Below are positions 22,310 through 33,865 of a stretch of DNA of 64,000 nucleotides, piece by piece. The notes beneath the pieces are model-generated. The model worked only from the letters and a program-made list of their open reading frames with translations. It did not search any database and was not told where the DNA came from. The stretch is from Zygnema cylindricum (lineage: Eukaryota; Streptophyta; Zygnematophyceae; Zygnematales; Zygnemataceae). The position numbers and the translations under genes are program-made. Position 1 is the stretch's first letter; each line of letters opens with the position of its first letter. Where the stretch lies: positions 184,001 through 248,000 of the forward strand of contig JBBHKE010000836.1 in assembly GCA_037447655.1 (NCBI GenBank). Reading direction: 5' to 3'.

Positions 22310-24512
22310 TCCGCTAAAACTCCTCCGCCTAGATAGTTTACCATCATAGGGAAAAGAGTGGTCTCAAAATCCGCGGGGATGGCCCCTCCCCTTTATTTGT
22401 TTATTTTGGATTCTTTGAAGTGTTTCCACAACAGTTCAAAATCACAAAAAGCAATTCTCCAGTTGTCCCATGTGAAGATACAGATGTCCCCCATTCTCTT
22501 TTCCTCCTTAGTAGGGCTGGTAACCGGGATGAGGCCTATCTGATGGGGTTGACAAACTAAGCTGGTGAGATCGCTCGGGGATCTGCTACCTCGGGATTTG
22601 GCGCGACCCCTCCTCAAATAGGACGGACGGTAGTAGTAGCAATGGTCCCCCCACCCATTGATGAAGGTCTTACTCTTGAAGAAAATGGTTGGTCATCTGC
22701 TCCTTTATATTCAGGAGAGGTAGGTTCTTCCCAGAGAACAATCTCCACCAAGGGGATGTGAACACAAGGTTGAGGTCCCCAGGGAACGGATGGCGGCGGA
22801 GACGGTGACGACTAGAATATTGGAGGAGAAAGTGTTTGTCTCTTGTAGGGTGTCTGTTTCTTGGGCCGGGTCTAGGAACCCTTGGAAGGAGGAGTTCCAT
22901 TACTAGAGGATGGGGATCGCCTGTGAGGAGGTGATTAAGCGATGTATTTGTAAAGTAAGACAGACGGATCCGGTGACCCGCACAGTACTGCAGCTAGAGA
23001 AAGGGGTGGCGAAGGAGAAGATGTAAGAGCAAGGGATTCTAGAGATTGTCTGGCTGTAGAAGCGCGAGGAGTGGATGCCCTCAAGGGAATGTGAACCCTT
23101 TTGTCTGGCCGTAATTCCACCAAGGCTTCTAGTGCAAAGGCGTCTTCCACCAAAACAATAGTCAACACTACTAGAGGAGAAGCAGCAATGTTAGGAAGTA
23201 TATTTGCACCCAAACCCTTCCCATTAGGTCTTGTGGTTCCACCCCCTTCCTGCTAAAGAAGGGTATCTTGGTCAGTCTCCGAAAAGGCATCCCTAGTGGC
23301 GTTTCCGAGATAGATGTGGGTTCCTGAATTCGTGCTCCAGGGTATGGTCTTGTCCCACGACAAGTGAACATTTGCACACTGGGAAGTCCACGAGACCTAT
23401 GCCTTGCTTCTTGTATAAGGTTCAACTCATGTTCCCATAAAATCCGCCTTTCTTTTTCTAAAGCCTCTCAATCCACTATAACTAGTCCACCCCCCGCGGG
23501 GGCCTGACCCTGTGCCTTCACTGTTTCCACCAACTCCTGAGTCCAGCTAACCACCTTAGTCAAATCTGCAATCACCATGCCCGGAACTTCTGGATCTGTT
23601 TCCATGGTCCTCCACAATCCTCTCGGAGGTCGAACGATTGGGGCATCTGGAGGAGGTTTTTCTAATGAAGTTGGCTCAACAGGAGGTAATGTTTCTTCCT
23701 TAACAACCGGTGTGAACATGCATTTATCGTCAGAGTGGTCTAACCGGTGCACTCTCTTGGGCTCTAGTAAATCCCGTTTGCTGGTTCTTTCCCCTGCCCG
23801 GTCTCGAGAGGTCCCCCTTCTCCTCGACGGTCTGCTGGTGGCAGTGTCTTGAGATCTGATGGGCTGGAGGTGTGAAGTCAAAGTCATCCCCTGTTGCTCC
23901 CGGACTAAGGTTGAAGAGCCACTCTCTGATGAACTGTTCAATATATCCACTACACCTCCCATTGGGCGTACGATCCTGGCTCAACTTGACCTTGCTTCCC
24001 GCTGCAACAACTCCTTCTTATCCTTCAACTCATGGAGATTGTGAAGGGCTAAGATTTCTTTGCGACCGGGCCGGTTAGGATCTACTAAAATTTTGGGATC
24101 AATGTACATCTCCGCTATTGGAGCCTTAGAATCCCACTTTGGGAGGGTGACCGGGGACCGATTCCTTATGTGCCTAGCCCTTCCTACGTGATTTAGGGGA
24201 TAATGTCTGTCTCTCCTCCTTCTCCGCGGCCTTAGATCTGGTCGCCTCGGACAAAGTTGGGAAATTCTCAGGGGAAAAGACCGGAGGAGGGTAAGGAGAG
24301 GGTTGTCTCTCTAGGTGTTTCGGAGGAGTCTCAACTACAGTAGGCTCAAGCATCATTCCCTTAAGAAACTGCTCTATGTTTAAAGCCCAGGTGAATGAGA
24401 CTGCTTCCTCGGGCACTTGTGACTCTTCCTCTTGTGCCACTGCTTCTTGCCTCTCTCGTTCTTCCTGACTAACATCGAAAAGGTCTCTATACTCAGCTTC
24501 TCCTCTGCCCAT
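22310..24512 (-). pseudogene. ORF1 of the C family, unknown function
   Basis: Starts MGRGEAEYRDLFD at 24512. Acidic Glu-rich start, then Pro-rich and Ser-rich low-complexity segments. Two conserved blocks are shared with E and the inverted piece: RKEILALHNLHELK (about 24080-24030) and RPPRGLWRTMETD..IADLTKVV (about 23640-23540), followed by EALEKERR. Several stops and frame changes, notably near 24000, 23465 and 23170. It precedes capsid, so it may be an extended N-terminal Gag (matrix-like) region. I recognise no domain. Confidence 0.6.
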
Positions 24513-25803
24513 GACTTACCAGAACAGAAGAGCTAGATCTCTCTATAAAAGTACACCACCCTAATCAGCTATCCTCTTTAACTAAAAAGGACATTGGTGG
24601 CTTTTCAGTATTGTGCTTAACCACCGGAAGCCCACTAAATGCTACACCCCCTACCACTCTCCAAAGAATAGAAAGGAAATGCGAGTGGCTAGATCCGGCC
24701 CAAAAGAGATCCGGACAAAAACCAAAGACGACCACAAGAATGTGCAAATAACTCCCATACAGAAATATAGAAATAATATATATCGGCTTTTCAGATTATA
24801 CAATATCACCTTGCCCTAGAGAATGGAAATAAAGATGGAATAAATAATAATGGTGAAGGGAACTCACATACCTCAGAGTACAAAGATGACCAAACTTCAG
24901 AAGAAGAAACTCTTCCAATGGCCCCGAAGATAGGTATAAGTCTCCCTCACCCCTCGGTTCCGCCGTACGGATAAGATTAGACTCTTCTAAGTTTCAAATA
25001 GCGAAATTCCAAACCGCCCAAAAGAGAGGATAGTGCGAACTACCCACCCGAGCTATTGTCTCCACAAAAGAAAATCCAAAATAAAGATGGCAATAGAGTC
25101 CACGACATCATGCAATAGTTCTCCAACAGAAAGATTAATTTAATTCTCTCGGGTTTTTCTCACGAGACAGTACTGAAAAGCAACCTGTCTCCATCGCCCC
25201 CAAGTGCCTTATACAACCAAAGTTTGTCCTAGTGCAAGTGCCAAAGTCAAAGCAAGGCCAAAAGCCAATCAGTGGCCAGCAATTGTTATCTTGATGACAT
25301 AAGACAAAACAGGCTGTACTACACTCAAGGCAAAAAGTTAGACGACTGGCTCCTCCTAGATTAGCAGCCAAAGGTCCTCCTATTGTACACTATTAGGCAA
25401 CAAAGTTCTGAATTGACGTGAAACGCCTAACTTTGACCCTAAGTTTTAAATGCTCTGCTTGCCCGTTGGGCCTGAACTAAAATCCTACTGACGGCTAACA
25501 ACAATATCTATGGGACAATCCCAAAGGTTGCGTGCCATTTTACAATGTACCCCTCGGCTAGAGCTACATAGAACAGATGCCATGTAATGGAGTTAACACC
25601 TTTGCACGAACTAACTCCGCCGTTCGACCTCTGTTTAAGGTGAACTAAAGTGCCTAATGCTCCAAGGTGGAAATACCAAGATCTGATCCGGCTGGTTGTC
25701 CTCCCATTCTCCGTACACTGGAGTTTGTACAAGGTGGGATGAGGCTCCAAAACTCTTAGGAGCGCAAATGTGTTGAAGATGCACACGAGCTTGACAACAG
25801 TAC
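24513..25803 (-). repeat. 5' LTR and leader of gypsy C
   Basis: Homologous to the start of E (40372-41669). Shared blocks include LECSTxxFVLC-coding sequence at about 25330 versus 40840, and CTAGGGCAAGGTGATATTGT at about 24795-24820 versus 41340-41360. The left (sense) edge probably reads TGTTGTCAAGCTCGTGTGC at about 25803. The LTR/leader boundary cannot be fixed because both copies run straight into ORF1. Confidence 0.6.
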
Positions 25804-27604
25804 TTTATTTATACGAATCTGTACTTTAAACGTACATTTTTGACAAAATGACATGAGTGAATGTGCGTAGCCAAAAGAGTCACTGCCATGATCAATTTGC
25901 TAATGTTTTTTATTGGTTCCTGCACTTTACACGTGGCTGTCGTCCGTGACCTTGGCTTGTCATCGGACTATATGGTAGATGTTATTCGCACAAATCGAAA
26001 ATGAAATTTTCGGACCAGATAAATTCGGTTTGGCGAGGTACTAAAAACTCGTGTGATGTCACACCACCAAGCGTACCAAATGTACATGTATTGTAGTGTA
26101 TTTTCCAACGTTGTCGGTTTCTTGACCCTTGTCATAGATGGTGCTATCAGCCGTCCGTACGGGCGACAAGTTCTGTACAGGGTTGAATGGACAACCCTGA
26201 GGGTTAAAACCTAGTAGGTGTCCAATTGGTGGTTAGTCATTTTGTTTGATAAAGACATTTTTTTTCAATGTTGTAGATTGGCCAACAAAGCAAAAGTCAA
26301 TTGCCATAGACATTTTCTTCATGTGCTTTGTATGTTTGTGGCGGTAACCATAATGGCTCAAACAAAGGTGTACGAGCAAAAATCGATTTTCTTTTTGAAG
26401 TCACATTCAACCATTTCTCTCCAGTTTGGTTGGTTACGAAGGCCAGGCATCTTACCATGCTTTTAGCTACCTAATCGAGGATTCCCTTTATACAAAAGGT
26501 TAGATTTTTGCTTTTTCTGCGTAATTACTTCTTTTCGTCATCGGGTAGACGACACGTGACGATACATCGTTTTGTCGTTATTGGCACCTACGACACTTTA
26601 TCGGTGCCTCTAAATTTACCTCTCAAGGCCAAAAAAGTGTCAATGTCAGTACTTCTTTTTCTAGACGCTACACCGCGGATCGTAATCAGAGTAATGAAAA
26701 AATTAGAGTAAAAAAAGAGAAAAATAATAATTAGAGTTATGAACTCTAATTTTGGTGATAAAACTTTTTCAAAAAAGAATTTTATCTAATTTATTTAAGT
26801 ACTTTATATTGAGTTATGTCGTCAATAATAATCTGCGCTCTAATTATAAACACTAAATTATGTAGACGTACAAAAACTGTCAATCCGTATATTTTGACGT
26901 CATTATGACGTTAGTACTATTGTCGGGCTGAATGTCAATTACGTCGTGACCACCGTCGAAAGTTACATGTAAATTATGCGTTGTTACATAATTGAAAATA
27001 AACATTTATGAACGATTGAATAACGGTTGTAGTTCGAATGTAAACGAGAGTTTCCGTTTCGTTGTTTAATTTTCTTACGAAAAAGGTACTTCTGAATTCT
27101 AATAACGTCACACTTTGTTGTTTTTATTAGATTCATTTTACCTTAATAAGGTGTCTTAACTCTAATAATGTCGCTTTCAATTGAGGAAGTTCAAAAATGA
27201 ACACGTAATACAGTAAAATTTAACTTTAATCGGGGCGCAATTTGAAGATATCTTAACGAATCGACGTAACGGGACATATTATTGGAAGATCACAATTAAA
27301 CGTGGCCAATTCATTAACCATAGAAACGTCATGCCTCCAAAACAATGATAATACACAAACCGTCTTTCTTTTTGCTCTCTTTTTAAGAGAAATCTGTACA
27401 TTCAATAAGCTGCATCGTTTTTCACAAGTCTTTCTTATAATTTTTGGGCGGCAATTTGGACAAATTCCAGTTTCGTTTTTGAGTTTTTAGAAAAGGTATG
27501 ATTTCAAATTTACAACCAAATAATAAAATTTAAATTTTGAACCCACCCTGTTTTCACAATGGATTCCCTCGTTTCTTTAACTTCCCACTTTTATAATTTT
27601 CCCA
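25804..27604. other. No gene recognised
   Basis: About 1.8 kb, increasingly AT-rich from 26700, with only short open frames that lack family resemblance. CACGTGAC-type G-box motifs occur around 25930 and 26553. Could be decayed repeat or host intergenic DNA. Confidence 0.4.
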
Positions 27605-27610
27605 TATATA

Positions 27611-28148
27611 TTGCACGTTCCGACAAGCAATGGCATTATCGATTTAGATTTTTTATTTGTGCTTACTATCACATCCGACTCTCGTTTTTGTCTAATCTTT
27701 CTCCCTATAAAGAGTCGCTTAGTCGTTAGAGATATGTGGGGATTTTCAAGAATGTCGGGTAACCACGAATCGAGATATAACGGCATATCTCATATCCCTC
27801 CACCTGTTGTTGAAGAGGTGATCAGAGAGTTGTTGAAGAGGTGATCAGAGAGTTGTTGAAGAGGTGATCGGAGAGATGAACAGTGTGGGATCCGAAATGG
27901 CGAGTGGTGCAACCGAATTGCCACGTGTGGAGCCTCTCGTGGAAGAAGCTCCGAGTGGAGAAGACCACACCACAGGCGGAGATTTGGGGAGTCACCCTAC
28001 TGTTGTTGACCCGCGGCATTCCAGCCGGAAAAAACAACATGTTACAATAAAAAAGGATTGTTCGCGGATAATCATCTGGATGATGGCTGAGGAGCAAGCG
28101 AACGGATACCGAAAGCTTATCCCTAAAAATATCAAGAAGTTTCCTTAA
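27611..28148 (+). other. Short overlapping open frames, doubtful coding
   Basis: Two plus-strand frames (27611-27844 and 27864-28148) lie around a 24-bp tandem repeat. The second encodes about 94 residues, acidic then basic (SSRKKQHVTIKKD). No known domain, no ribosomal or splice context seen. Listed because it is the only fairly dense open stretch in this gap; it may be chance. Confidence 0.2.
27805..27875 (+). repeat. 24-bp tandem repeat, about three copies
   Basis: The unit GTTGTTGAAGAGGTGATC plus AGAGA is repeated three times nearly perfectly. It would encode VVEEVIRE-type repeats on the plus strand until a stop. Confidence 0.8.
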
Positions 28149-28259
28149 AAATTTTCAAGAAAAAATGGATGTATTAAGTTTTCCTAAAACTCTTCTCCCC
28201 CTTTACCTCATCAACCCACCTCTCAAGTATTAATATTTTTTTGGTTGTTTGAAGGATTT

Positions 28260-28985
28260 AAAATCTGTTATACTCTTATTTTTTCTATCTAATTATGTAA
28301 CTAATGTAATTATCTATCTAATCTAGTTATCTCTAATCTAATTATCTATCTAATCTTATTATCTATTTAATATAATTCACTATCTAATTTAATTATCTGT
28401 CTAATTATCTGTCCAATTACGTGTCAAGTTATCTAATCTAATTATTTGTCAAATTATCTGTCGAATTATCTGTCTAATTATCTTGCCATCTATTTGTCAT
28501 ATTATCTAATCTAATCTAATTATCTATTTGATCTAATTATCTATCTAATATGATTATCTATCTAATCTTATTATCTATCTAATCTAATTCACTATCTAAT
28601 TTAATTATCTGTCTAATTATCTGTCCAATTATGTGTTAAGTTATATAATCTAATTATCATATCAAATTATTTGTCGAATTATCTGTCTAACTATCTGTCA
28701 AATCATCTAATCTAATTTTCTGTCTAATTATTTGTCCGATTATGTGTTAAATTATGTAATTTAATTAGCTTATCTAATTATCTGTCAAATTATCAGTCTA
28801 ACTATCTGTCAAATTATCTTATCTAATTATCTGTCTAGTTATCTGTCCAATTATGTCTTAAATTATCTAATATAATTATCTTATCTAATTATCTTTCAAA
28901 TTATCTAATATCTAATTACCTATCTATTTATCTGTTTAATTATCTGTCTAATTATTTGTCTATATATCTATCTAACTATCAGTGT
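28260..28985. repeat. TCTAATTA / TCTGTCTAATTA low-complexity tract
   Basis: About 700 bp built from variants of CTAATTATCTGT, TCTATCTAATCT and TCAAATTATC. It is organised in longer imperfect repeats: 28330-28500 and 28530-28720 resemble each other over more than 100 bases. It has no coding potential. Confidence 0.85.
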
Positions 28986-30165
28986 ATCTATGTGTCTATC
29001 TTGTCATGCCTCATCGTATCGTTGTATGCACGCACGATTTTTAGCACGCACCCGCGATATTTGACGCGTGGCACGATATCATGCATTCACACACAATTTC
29101 CGTACGCACGTAGGATGTCGATTCCCATGCTTGATTTTCGCATTTTCATTGATACCATATCGTCAAATCATCTATTTGTGACGTGTACGCAATTCGCATG
29201 CACGTTTCGTTGAATATATACTAATTTCGTGCGATATGTTTTGTTTCGTGGGTAGGTATGCGATTTCGCACTATGGACGCGAAATATCGTTTGGGCGACA
29301 CAACGCAATTTGCGGGAGTAGTATCGACGCTTCAATATACATTCATTTGTTTAAGTCGCGAACCCATGTAGGTTCGCGCATACATGTAGTTAGGGAGGGT
29401 TTTTACCCTTGGACAGTGGATATTGTTATACATACATCACTCGATGTTGGCCGCCTATTCGCCAACATCTTAAGTTGTTTCATTCATATAAAGAAGGCTC
29501 TACTTAGGCTAGTTTCGCGCTAGGCGTAGCTTAGTCCCTACTTAGGCTAATTCTCAGACTTAGAGAATTTAGCTTTTGGACAAAAAAATTCTCTTGGCGG
29601 CGGAGATTTCTCTTGCTCTCTCTAACCGATTGCTCAAGATTTCTCTTTCTTACTGCTAGCTAGCCATAGAGGCTAGATAGGTTAAGAATATTTGCCCTTG
29701 TATTTCTGCCCACGTTTTTAATCCACACCGCCAAAGGCCACGTCCAGAAGGTTTCCCTCCAAGCTTTGTCATTTGGTGGAAGTGTTAGAGTAGAGACTGT
29801 GGGGAAGCACATCTAGACCTTGTTGTGCCTTCTTCAAGCAGCTGAACAGTTTGGTTCTGTTTTTGTGGTTTGTTTATGTTTTGGTTGGCCTGGAAGGAGT
29901 GTATTTTTAAATTGGATTTTCCCTTGTATTCGTTAGGAATATTTCTTGCTTTGCTGCCATGATGAGATAACTCTTGTAGAGAATGTGACAAAGACCATAG
30001 AGCCTAGTGGCTACCTCTTGGCTTAGCATTCTTCTCCAAAAGGCAAAAGTCTCTCTTTAAAAATAAATTATTAAAAATATATATTTTATTTTATAAAAAA
30101 AAAACATATTGTTTTTGTTTTCATCTTTCTTGCTTTCAATCCTTGTTTTCTATCGTGCTACCACC
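28986..30165. other. No gene recognised
   Basis: Includes a CpG/ACGC-rich part (29020-29250), a plus-strand open stretch 29236-29523 with no family resemblance, and an AT-rich tract at 30056-30115. Confidence 0.35.
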
Positions 30166-30169
30166 CTAA

Positions 30170-30300
30170 TTCTTGGCTGCAGATTCTGACCTAAATTCTG
30201 CGGCAGAATTATGGTTAATCTGCAGAATTAGGGTTTAGCTGCAGATTTAGGGTTTTGGCTACAGAATTAGGGTTTCTGCAGATTTAGGGTTTATTTTTTG
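30170..30300 (+). repeat. Telobox-like cluster (AATTAGGGTTT / TTTAGGGTTT)
   Basis: Four TTAGGGTTT cores in about 90 bases (about 30220-30292), spaced by CTGCAGA or CTACAGA. The core matches the plant telomere unit and the telobox AAACCCTAA. They are interspersed with TGCAGAATT units rather than being a pure telomeric array, and precede gag fragment K. Confidence 0.75.
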
Positions 30301-30596
30301 TGATTGTTAACCCTAAGTCAGTATCATACTATTTCTTGGTCACAGATTCTTTGTGCTATCCTCAGTTTCATCTATGTCCCACCTATAGAGGACCGAAAAT
30401 AAATTTGAAGAGGATATCCTTTTCAAGCCTATCTCTTTTGGATTCCCTGCTGGGTCAAATTTGGAACCCCTAGTGCATTCTCCTTTGACGACATGGATTC
30501 CTCCTCGCAGGGGTCCATGGGGAGGATGTAATTTTGCTTCTCGGAGATGAAGGATACCATGTCTATATCCCATTTCCGTATGCTATATGATATCGA

Positions 30597-31340
30597 ATGC
30601 GTGATTTGGCATTTCGCTATCAAGATCAATTTGATTTTCGTGCAACATTCTCTCTTCAGGGTCGCTACCTCAGAGGTTCGGCCCTTACATTATATTACCG
30701 CAAATATGATGCTATACTCGTGATGACAAAATTTTCCCCTCCTTTTGCAGGTACACCAAAGGTCATGGGACAATTGGATATCCCATATTAGGGTGATTTT
30801 CCCAAGGTCTTAGATGCCCAAGGTAATGTCTTTATTCACGCCATCTCAAAAATTCCTTGGCAATATGTCGTAGCCGCGCGTGCTACTATCCCAACACAAC
30901 CTAAGATGACAATTACGTTGCAAGACCCCCTTTTTGTCATGTTGGATGTGTTAGAAGCAGAGTATTGCATGTAAAACCCAAATCAATTGAAGGAATTGAT
31001 GAATTTCAAACGTAAACCTGGTGAAACCGCCCCTGCTTTACGTGCTTGCATGGAGACTCTGCGGGAAGCTTTACCGGACGTAATGTCCAATGTTGAAGCT
31101 GTTTTAAAATTTGTTGGACCGTTTACCGATCAATTAAAAAGATGTATACAAAGTCAACTCACTCAGACTTACAGACTGAAATTCACCTTTGATCAAGCCG
31201 CTCAATATGCGGTTGAATATGAGATGCAATCTTGTTGGTGGGAAGCTCATGATCGTTTGGAAGTAGCTTCCGCACTTTCCCCACCAAACAACCCATGGCC
31301 CATTAATAGGCCCAGTTACTTTCGAAAAGGGCTCGCCTGA
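30597..31340 (+). pseudogene. Gypsy-like gag fragment K
   Basis: The plus strand has two open pieces split by stops near 30790 and 30973. The second (30987-31340) has MNFKRKPGETAPALRACMETL, then a LPDVMSNVEAVLKFVGPF and FDQAAQYAVEYEM pattern typical of the retrotransposon gag family. No zinc knuckle was found. No LTR was identified for K. Confidence 0.55.
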
Positions 31341-31514
31341 CCACAATCGAGACGATAAATTGCAAAATTCCCGATTTCCATTTTCATTCAAGAAAAAATC
31401 TCTCTCTCCTCTACCATACACGGCTTCCTTATTGTGGCTGAAGCTCTCACTATTCTTGATAGCACCAAATATGATGCGCATCGGGTCAAAGAATAGCTAA
31501 GCATCCTCTCAGCT

Positions 31515-31957
31515 ATGATGGATGAGGTTAAAGCCTCTCCTCTTGATAATGAGGTTCCGAAAGCATCTCCTACAGTTAACAAAGTCACTACAACCACCGT
31601 TTTGAAGGCGTTGCAGCTGAACCGTAGTCTTTCGCTTATTTTGCCGGTCATGGCAGATGAGCATCGTAACCTTGACCCTCATATTAGTTTTCTGGACAAC
31701 TTCCAGAAGTCCTTCTCCATTAATGGTGTTGCTCCTTTCCCTCTCATGGACACCAAAGTCAAACGCGTGATCCTCGGATCTGGATTCGCGCTTAAGCTTG
31801 GTATTACCGCAGACAAGCTCCAAGCCACCACTACTTGCCTTCTCACTTTAGCTGGTACCACGAAGCCAGTGCTTGGAATCCCGATGGACCCGCTCGTCTT
31901 TCGTTTTTAAAACGGAACCAAAGGCAAGACCATGGAAATATCTTTCGAGACATTGGT
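31515..31957 (+). pseudogene. Protease-like fragment of K, cut by copia I
   Basis: Plus strand, 31515-31910 open. The stretch KRVILGSGFALKLGITADKL resembles a retroviral-type protease loop in which DSG has become GSG, followed by GTTKPVLGIPMDPLVF. It runs after a stop to about 31957, where the LTR of copia I begins. The assignment rests on a short motif and gene order. Confidence 0.5.
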
Positions 31958-33016
31958 TACAACTCTGAGACTTCCATTGGTCCTCAAAGTAGGCACCTCA
32001 CTCGAAGCCCCTAAGATAACCTTAACTCCTTTGAGTTTTCAAAAAAATAACTGCCACCTTGACAGATAAAAACTTTGACCAACTTCCCCCATGTGAAGAC
32101 AAGACTCCCGTGAGTCAATAGCAAAATGAATCTCTGAATCTGCTACCCTAAGAAGTAAGTTATAAAGGGTCAAAGTTGACCTTTTGTATAGGAGCACTCT
32201 GGGAGAGAGGGGTCTACCTACCAAATTTTCTAAGTCTTAAATCCCGCTCTAAACCCTATTCTTCTAGAGTACGGCACCAATCAGATTATTGTGTGATAGA
32301 AAAAAGTACAAGTGTAAAAGTACTTTTTGTACGGCCATCGTACGGGATGGCCAAAATGTTGGTGCCTGCCATATCCGGATTTGTTACTGTATTCTCTGGA
32401 GATGCCCAAGCCAATGTGGTTGTGCCACGTGTCACTTGACATGGCGATGACAAAATACCACCAAAGCGCCCATTCCGCGATCTCGACATCTATCGCGGCC
32501 GTTCGATCAAGATCGACTTTTAATTCTAGCCGTGGAAAATAATTGCGTGGTATTTGTTTCGCTGTCGAAACAAATGCGCGGTATTCGTTTCGTGGAGTAT
32601 CATACACCGTACTATACAAAACTGTATCTATAACATAAGAATTTGTTCGCGTTGTTAAATGAAATTGTCTACGTATACGTGTATAAATAATTAATAAACC
32701 GTGATTAGCTTAGCACTGATCCTAGACTAATAAGATAAAGCTATCGGCTCCTTGTGACTTAACGAACAGCAGGGTACCAGGATCAAATCTTCAGTTCGCC
32801 AAGTTCCCTTTTGGTAATCTTACCAAATTACTACCTGTCTCTCTTTGGCCAACATACGCGGCCATGGCTCTAGTTCCCTCTCCAACCTTTATTGACTGCG
32901 ACGAGTGTGGGAGTTGAAGAGAGGAGTTAGAGGCAACCTGCCTCTGCTTATTTTGTGCACTTTATCTTTACAAATTTTAACCTAGAAAATACTAAAAATA
33001 ACCTTTAGTTTCTACA
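31958..33016 (-). repeat. 3' LTR of copia I
   Basis: Sense strand begins TGTAGAAACTAAAGG at 33016 and ends near GAAGTCTCAGAGTTGTA at 31958. 1059 bp, related to the H LTRs. It keeps the gag-start block (ATGGAAGTCTCAGAG), a GGTCAACTTTGACC palindrome at 32168-32181 and a tRNA-like block near 32735-32810. The polypurine tract AAAATAAGGGGAG lies just outside, within 33017-33033. Confidence 0.85.
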
Positions 33017-33036
33017 CTCCCCTTATTTTCTAGTCG

Positions 33037-33041
33037 ATCTT
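33037..33041. repeat. Target-site duplication, left copy (copia H)
   Basis: ATCTT, repeated at 39488-39492 directly after the 3' LTR. Confidence 0.85.
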
Positions 33042-33254
33042 TGTAGAAATTAATGGTTTTTAAGTATTTTCTAGGTCTGAATAGAAATAAAGAAGCCGAG
33101 GCAATCTACCTCTAACTTCTCTCTCCAACTATCAAACTTGTCGCAGTCACTGAGAAATTGAAGAGGAAGCTAGAGCCATGGCTACCTAGGCTATCCTCAG
33201 GTTTACGGGAAATTTATATTAGTCTAGGGATTAATTACTAAAAGATATGTGCCG

Positions 33255-33332
33255 GCGACAGGATTTGATCCTGGTACCTGCCGGCCGTCAAAGAGTAGAT
33301 AGCCGGTAGCCTTAGCCGTTAAGTCTAGAAGT
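33255..33332 (-). other. tRNA-like block in the LTR (antisense)
   Basis: On the minus strand, GGATCAAATCC resembles a tRNA T-arm/B-box (GGTTCGAATCC), with a CAGG/CCTG stem around a 7-base loop. Comparable blocks sit at the matching place in LTRs of I, F1, G, J and the solo LTRs. No full cloverleaf could be drawn, so it is not called as a tRNA gene. Confidence 0.4.
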
Positions 33333-33865
33333 AGTGTTACGTAGTATATAGTACGATAATTATTTAAACATGTACACGTAGGATAAATCATTTAACTATA
33401 ACTGTTAACAAAATACATAGATATGGTAGTGTAAAAGTACGAATTGCGGTACGGATAAGAAATCAATACCGCGCATTGATTTCGTAAGCGAAACAAATAC
33501 CGCGCATGTATTTATTACGGCTACGATCAAATGTGAGTTTAATCGGACGGCCGGAATTAGCGCCGAGATCGCGGAAAGAGAATTCGGCGGTTTGTGGGCA
33601 TCACCGCATCGGATGACACGTGGCGATGTAACATTGTAGCGCGGCATCTCCGAACATTAAAGGAGCGAATCCGGATATTCAACGTGTGGACATTTAGGCC
33701 ATGTCGTACAATGTCCGTACATAAAGTACACCGGCAGCATTACTTTTGCGTACGGAACTGTAATCTGATTGGTTCCGTACATCAGTAGATAGAGTCTGTG
33801 AGAGAGATAGGACTTAGAAAAATTAGAAGATAGGACCCTCTCTCCCAGAGAGCTTCTGTACAAAA

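Larger units (their letters stand above)
6578..25803 (-). mobile_element. Large Ty3/gypsy element C carrying a DNMT domain (interrupted)
   Basis: Minus strand, 5' to 3': LTR/leader (25803-24513), ORF1 (24512-22310), capsid (22287-21770), zinc knuckles (21640-20640), protease (20460-19560), cytosine-5 DNA methyltransferase (19430-18400), RT (17988-17460), RNase H (17300-16800), integrase (16560-15357), PHD-like finger (6845-6578). Element B and an inverted ORF1 piece lie between integrase and PHD. Without B it spans about 11.5 kb, long for gypsy. All enzyme domains are damaged. A second family copy, E, lies at 40372-45470. Confidence 0.82.

Noticed and set aside
27611-28148. A small host gene
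   Set aside because: Kept only as doubtful: the two frames are separated by stops at a tandem repeat and show no known family.
28260-28985. CRISPR-like or satellite array
   Set aside because: No constant repeat with unique spacers; units vary continuously and are AT-rich low complexity.
28956-29523. Open frames on the plus strand after the TCTAATTA tract as host genes
   Set aside because: Low-complexity start (MSIYLSNYQ from the repeat itself), no domain, no consistent frame.
30170-30300. Interstitial telomere from chromosome fusion
   Set aside because: The TTAGGGTTT cores are separated by CTGCAGA units and number only four; no continuous telomere array.
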